Source: an uncultured bacterium
GTDB lineage: Bacteria; Actinomycetota; Thermoleophilia; Solirubrobacterales; 70-9
DNA length: 52,541 nt
NCBI GenBank assembly: GCA_903901855.1
Contig: CAIUSP010000101.1
Coordinates: 1 to 52,541 of the forward strand
Direction of reading: 5' to 3'
The translations under genes were made by a program, and so were the position numbers. The notes under the pieces are model-generated. The model was not told where the DNA came from. It worked only from the letters and a program-made list of their open reading frames with translations, and did no database searches. Positions 52,339 to 52,541 of this stretch are shown here, piece by piece (the stretch's first letter is position 1; each line of letters opens with the position of its first letter).

Positions 52339-52541
52339 GTGCAGGGGGCAATACATCTGACGCGCGGGCGACTCACCGTCGCTTTCGCGGTTTCCGTCGC
52401 ATTCGTATCTGTTCTCGGAGCGCTGGTACTCGCCGGTCCCTCCAGTGCCAGCCGCTCGGCGACCGCTCCTCCCAACTCGGTGTCGCAGGAAGAGCTCGCA
52501 TCGCAGTTCAAATGTGAGCGGCACACGGAAGCCGAAGACCT
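52339..52541 (+). CDS. Start of a secreted protein, partial
   Basis: An open frame from GTG 52339 to the window end. The first 45 residues form a signal-peptide-like segment (basic start, then VAFAVSVAFVSVLGALVLAG), followed by a Ser/Ala-rich stretch and SVSQEELASQFKCE. Nothing more can be said because the rest lies outside the window. A GTG three bases earlier (52336) is an alternative start. Confidence 0.6.
   Translation, partial: MQGAIHLTRGRLTVAFAVSVAFVSVLGALVLAGPSSASRSATAPPNSVSQEELASQFKCERHTEAED

Overview
This is a GC-rich, densely packed bacterial chromosome segment. Strong G/C bias at third codon positions, frequent GTG/TTG starts, many start codons sitting 6-9 nt behind a TANNNT box (leaderless-type promoters), an OmpR/HtrA envelope-stress set and abundant secreted or lipid-anchored proteins point to an Actinobacterium. 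My best inference is a deep-branching class such as Thermoleophilia (Solirubrobacterales or Gaiellales relatives); this is inferred from gene content, not from any 16S sequence. I see no transposase, integrase, phage structural gene, CRISPR array or rRNA. No stretch above about 300 bases lacks a gene; the largest gap is about 255 nt, upstream of dnaB.

Layout: (1) 1-3583, heme/cofactor operon: the end of hemC, a fused uroporphyrinogen-III methyltransferase/synthase, a SAM hydroxide adenosyltransferase and a monofunctional biotin ligase. (2) 3589-12109, an unusual SF2 helicase, a TlpA-like lipoprotein coupled to a GalT-family enzyme, DUF805, a secreted beta-helix protein, an SDR, a DUF6159 membrane protein and an SRPBCC protein. 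(3) 12166-18234, a glycan/lipid-modification neighbourhood: glycosyltransferase, methyltransferase, hexapeptide acetyltransferase, PhyH dioxygenase, acyltransferase-3 and a tocopherol-cyclase-like protein. (4) 18316-20477, a secreted copper pair: a protein with a PHM/DBH-type His/Met ligand pattern fused to a cupredoxin, followed by a small cupredoxin. (5) 20546-26751, a SnoaL-like protein, a methyltransferase lacking a canonical start codon, tRNA-Arg(CCT), then a minus-strand chain HAD-CPBP-ABC ATPase-ABC permease-L,D-transpeptidase-pyrE.

(6) 26827-38082, MscS channel, class A PBP, GT87, thiL, a degenerate M28-like membrane protein, a response regulator/histidine kinase/HtrA operon and an inositol-phosphatase-family enzyme. 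(7) 38096-40888, a TreT-like GT4 and an OtsA-like GT20 (trehalose-type disaccharide synthesis). (8) 41405-48482, rpsF-ssb-rpsR-rplI, a DUF2252 gene, dnaB, a DnaC-like ATPase and purA. (9) 48487-52541, a trypsin-like secreted protease coupled to a nucleotide-sugar dehydrogenase, an SDR, a secreted triple-Cys-repeat protein and the start of another secreted protein.

The most distinctive items are the predicted PHM-like/cupredoxin fusion with its partner, two genes whose essential N-terminal motifs lie upstream of any ATG/GTG/TTG (apparent CTG and ATC starts), three convergent gene pairs that share one CTAG as both stop codons, a DnaC-type loader next to dnaB, and a secreted protein built of three C-x10-F-x3-YG repeats.
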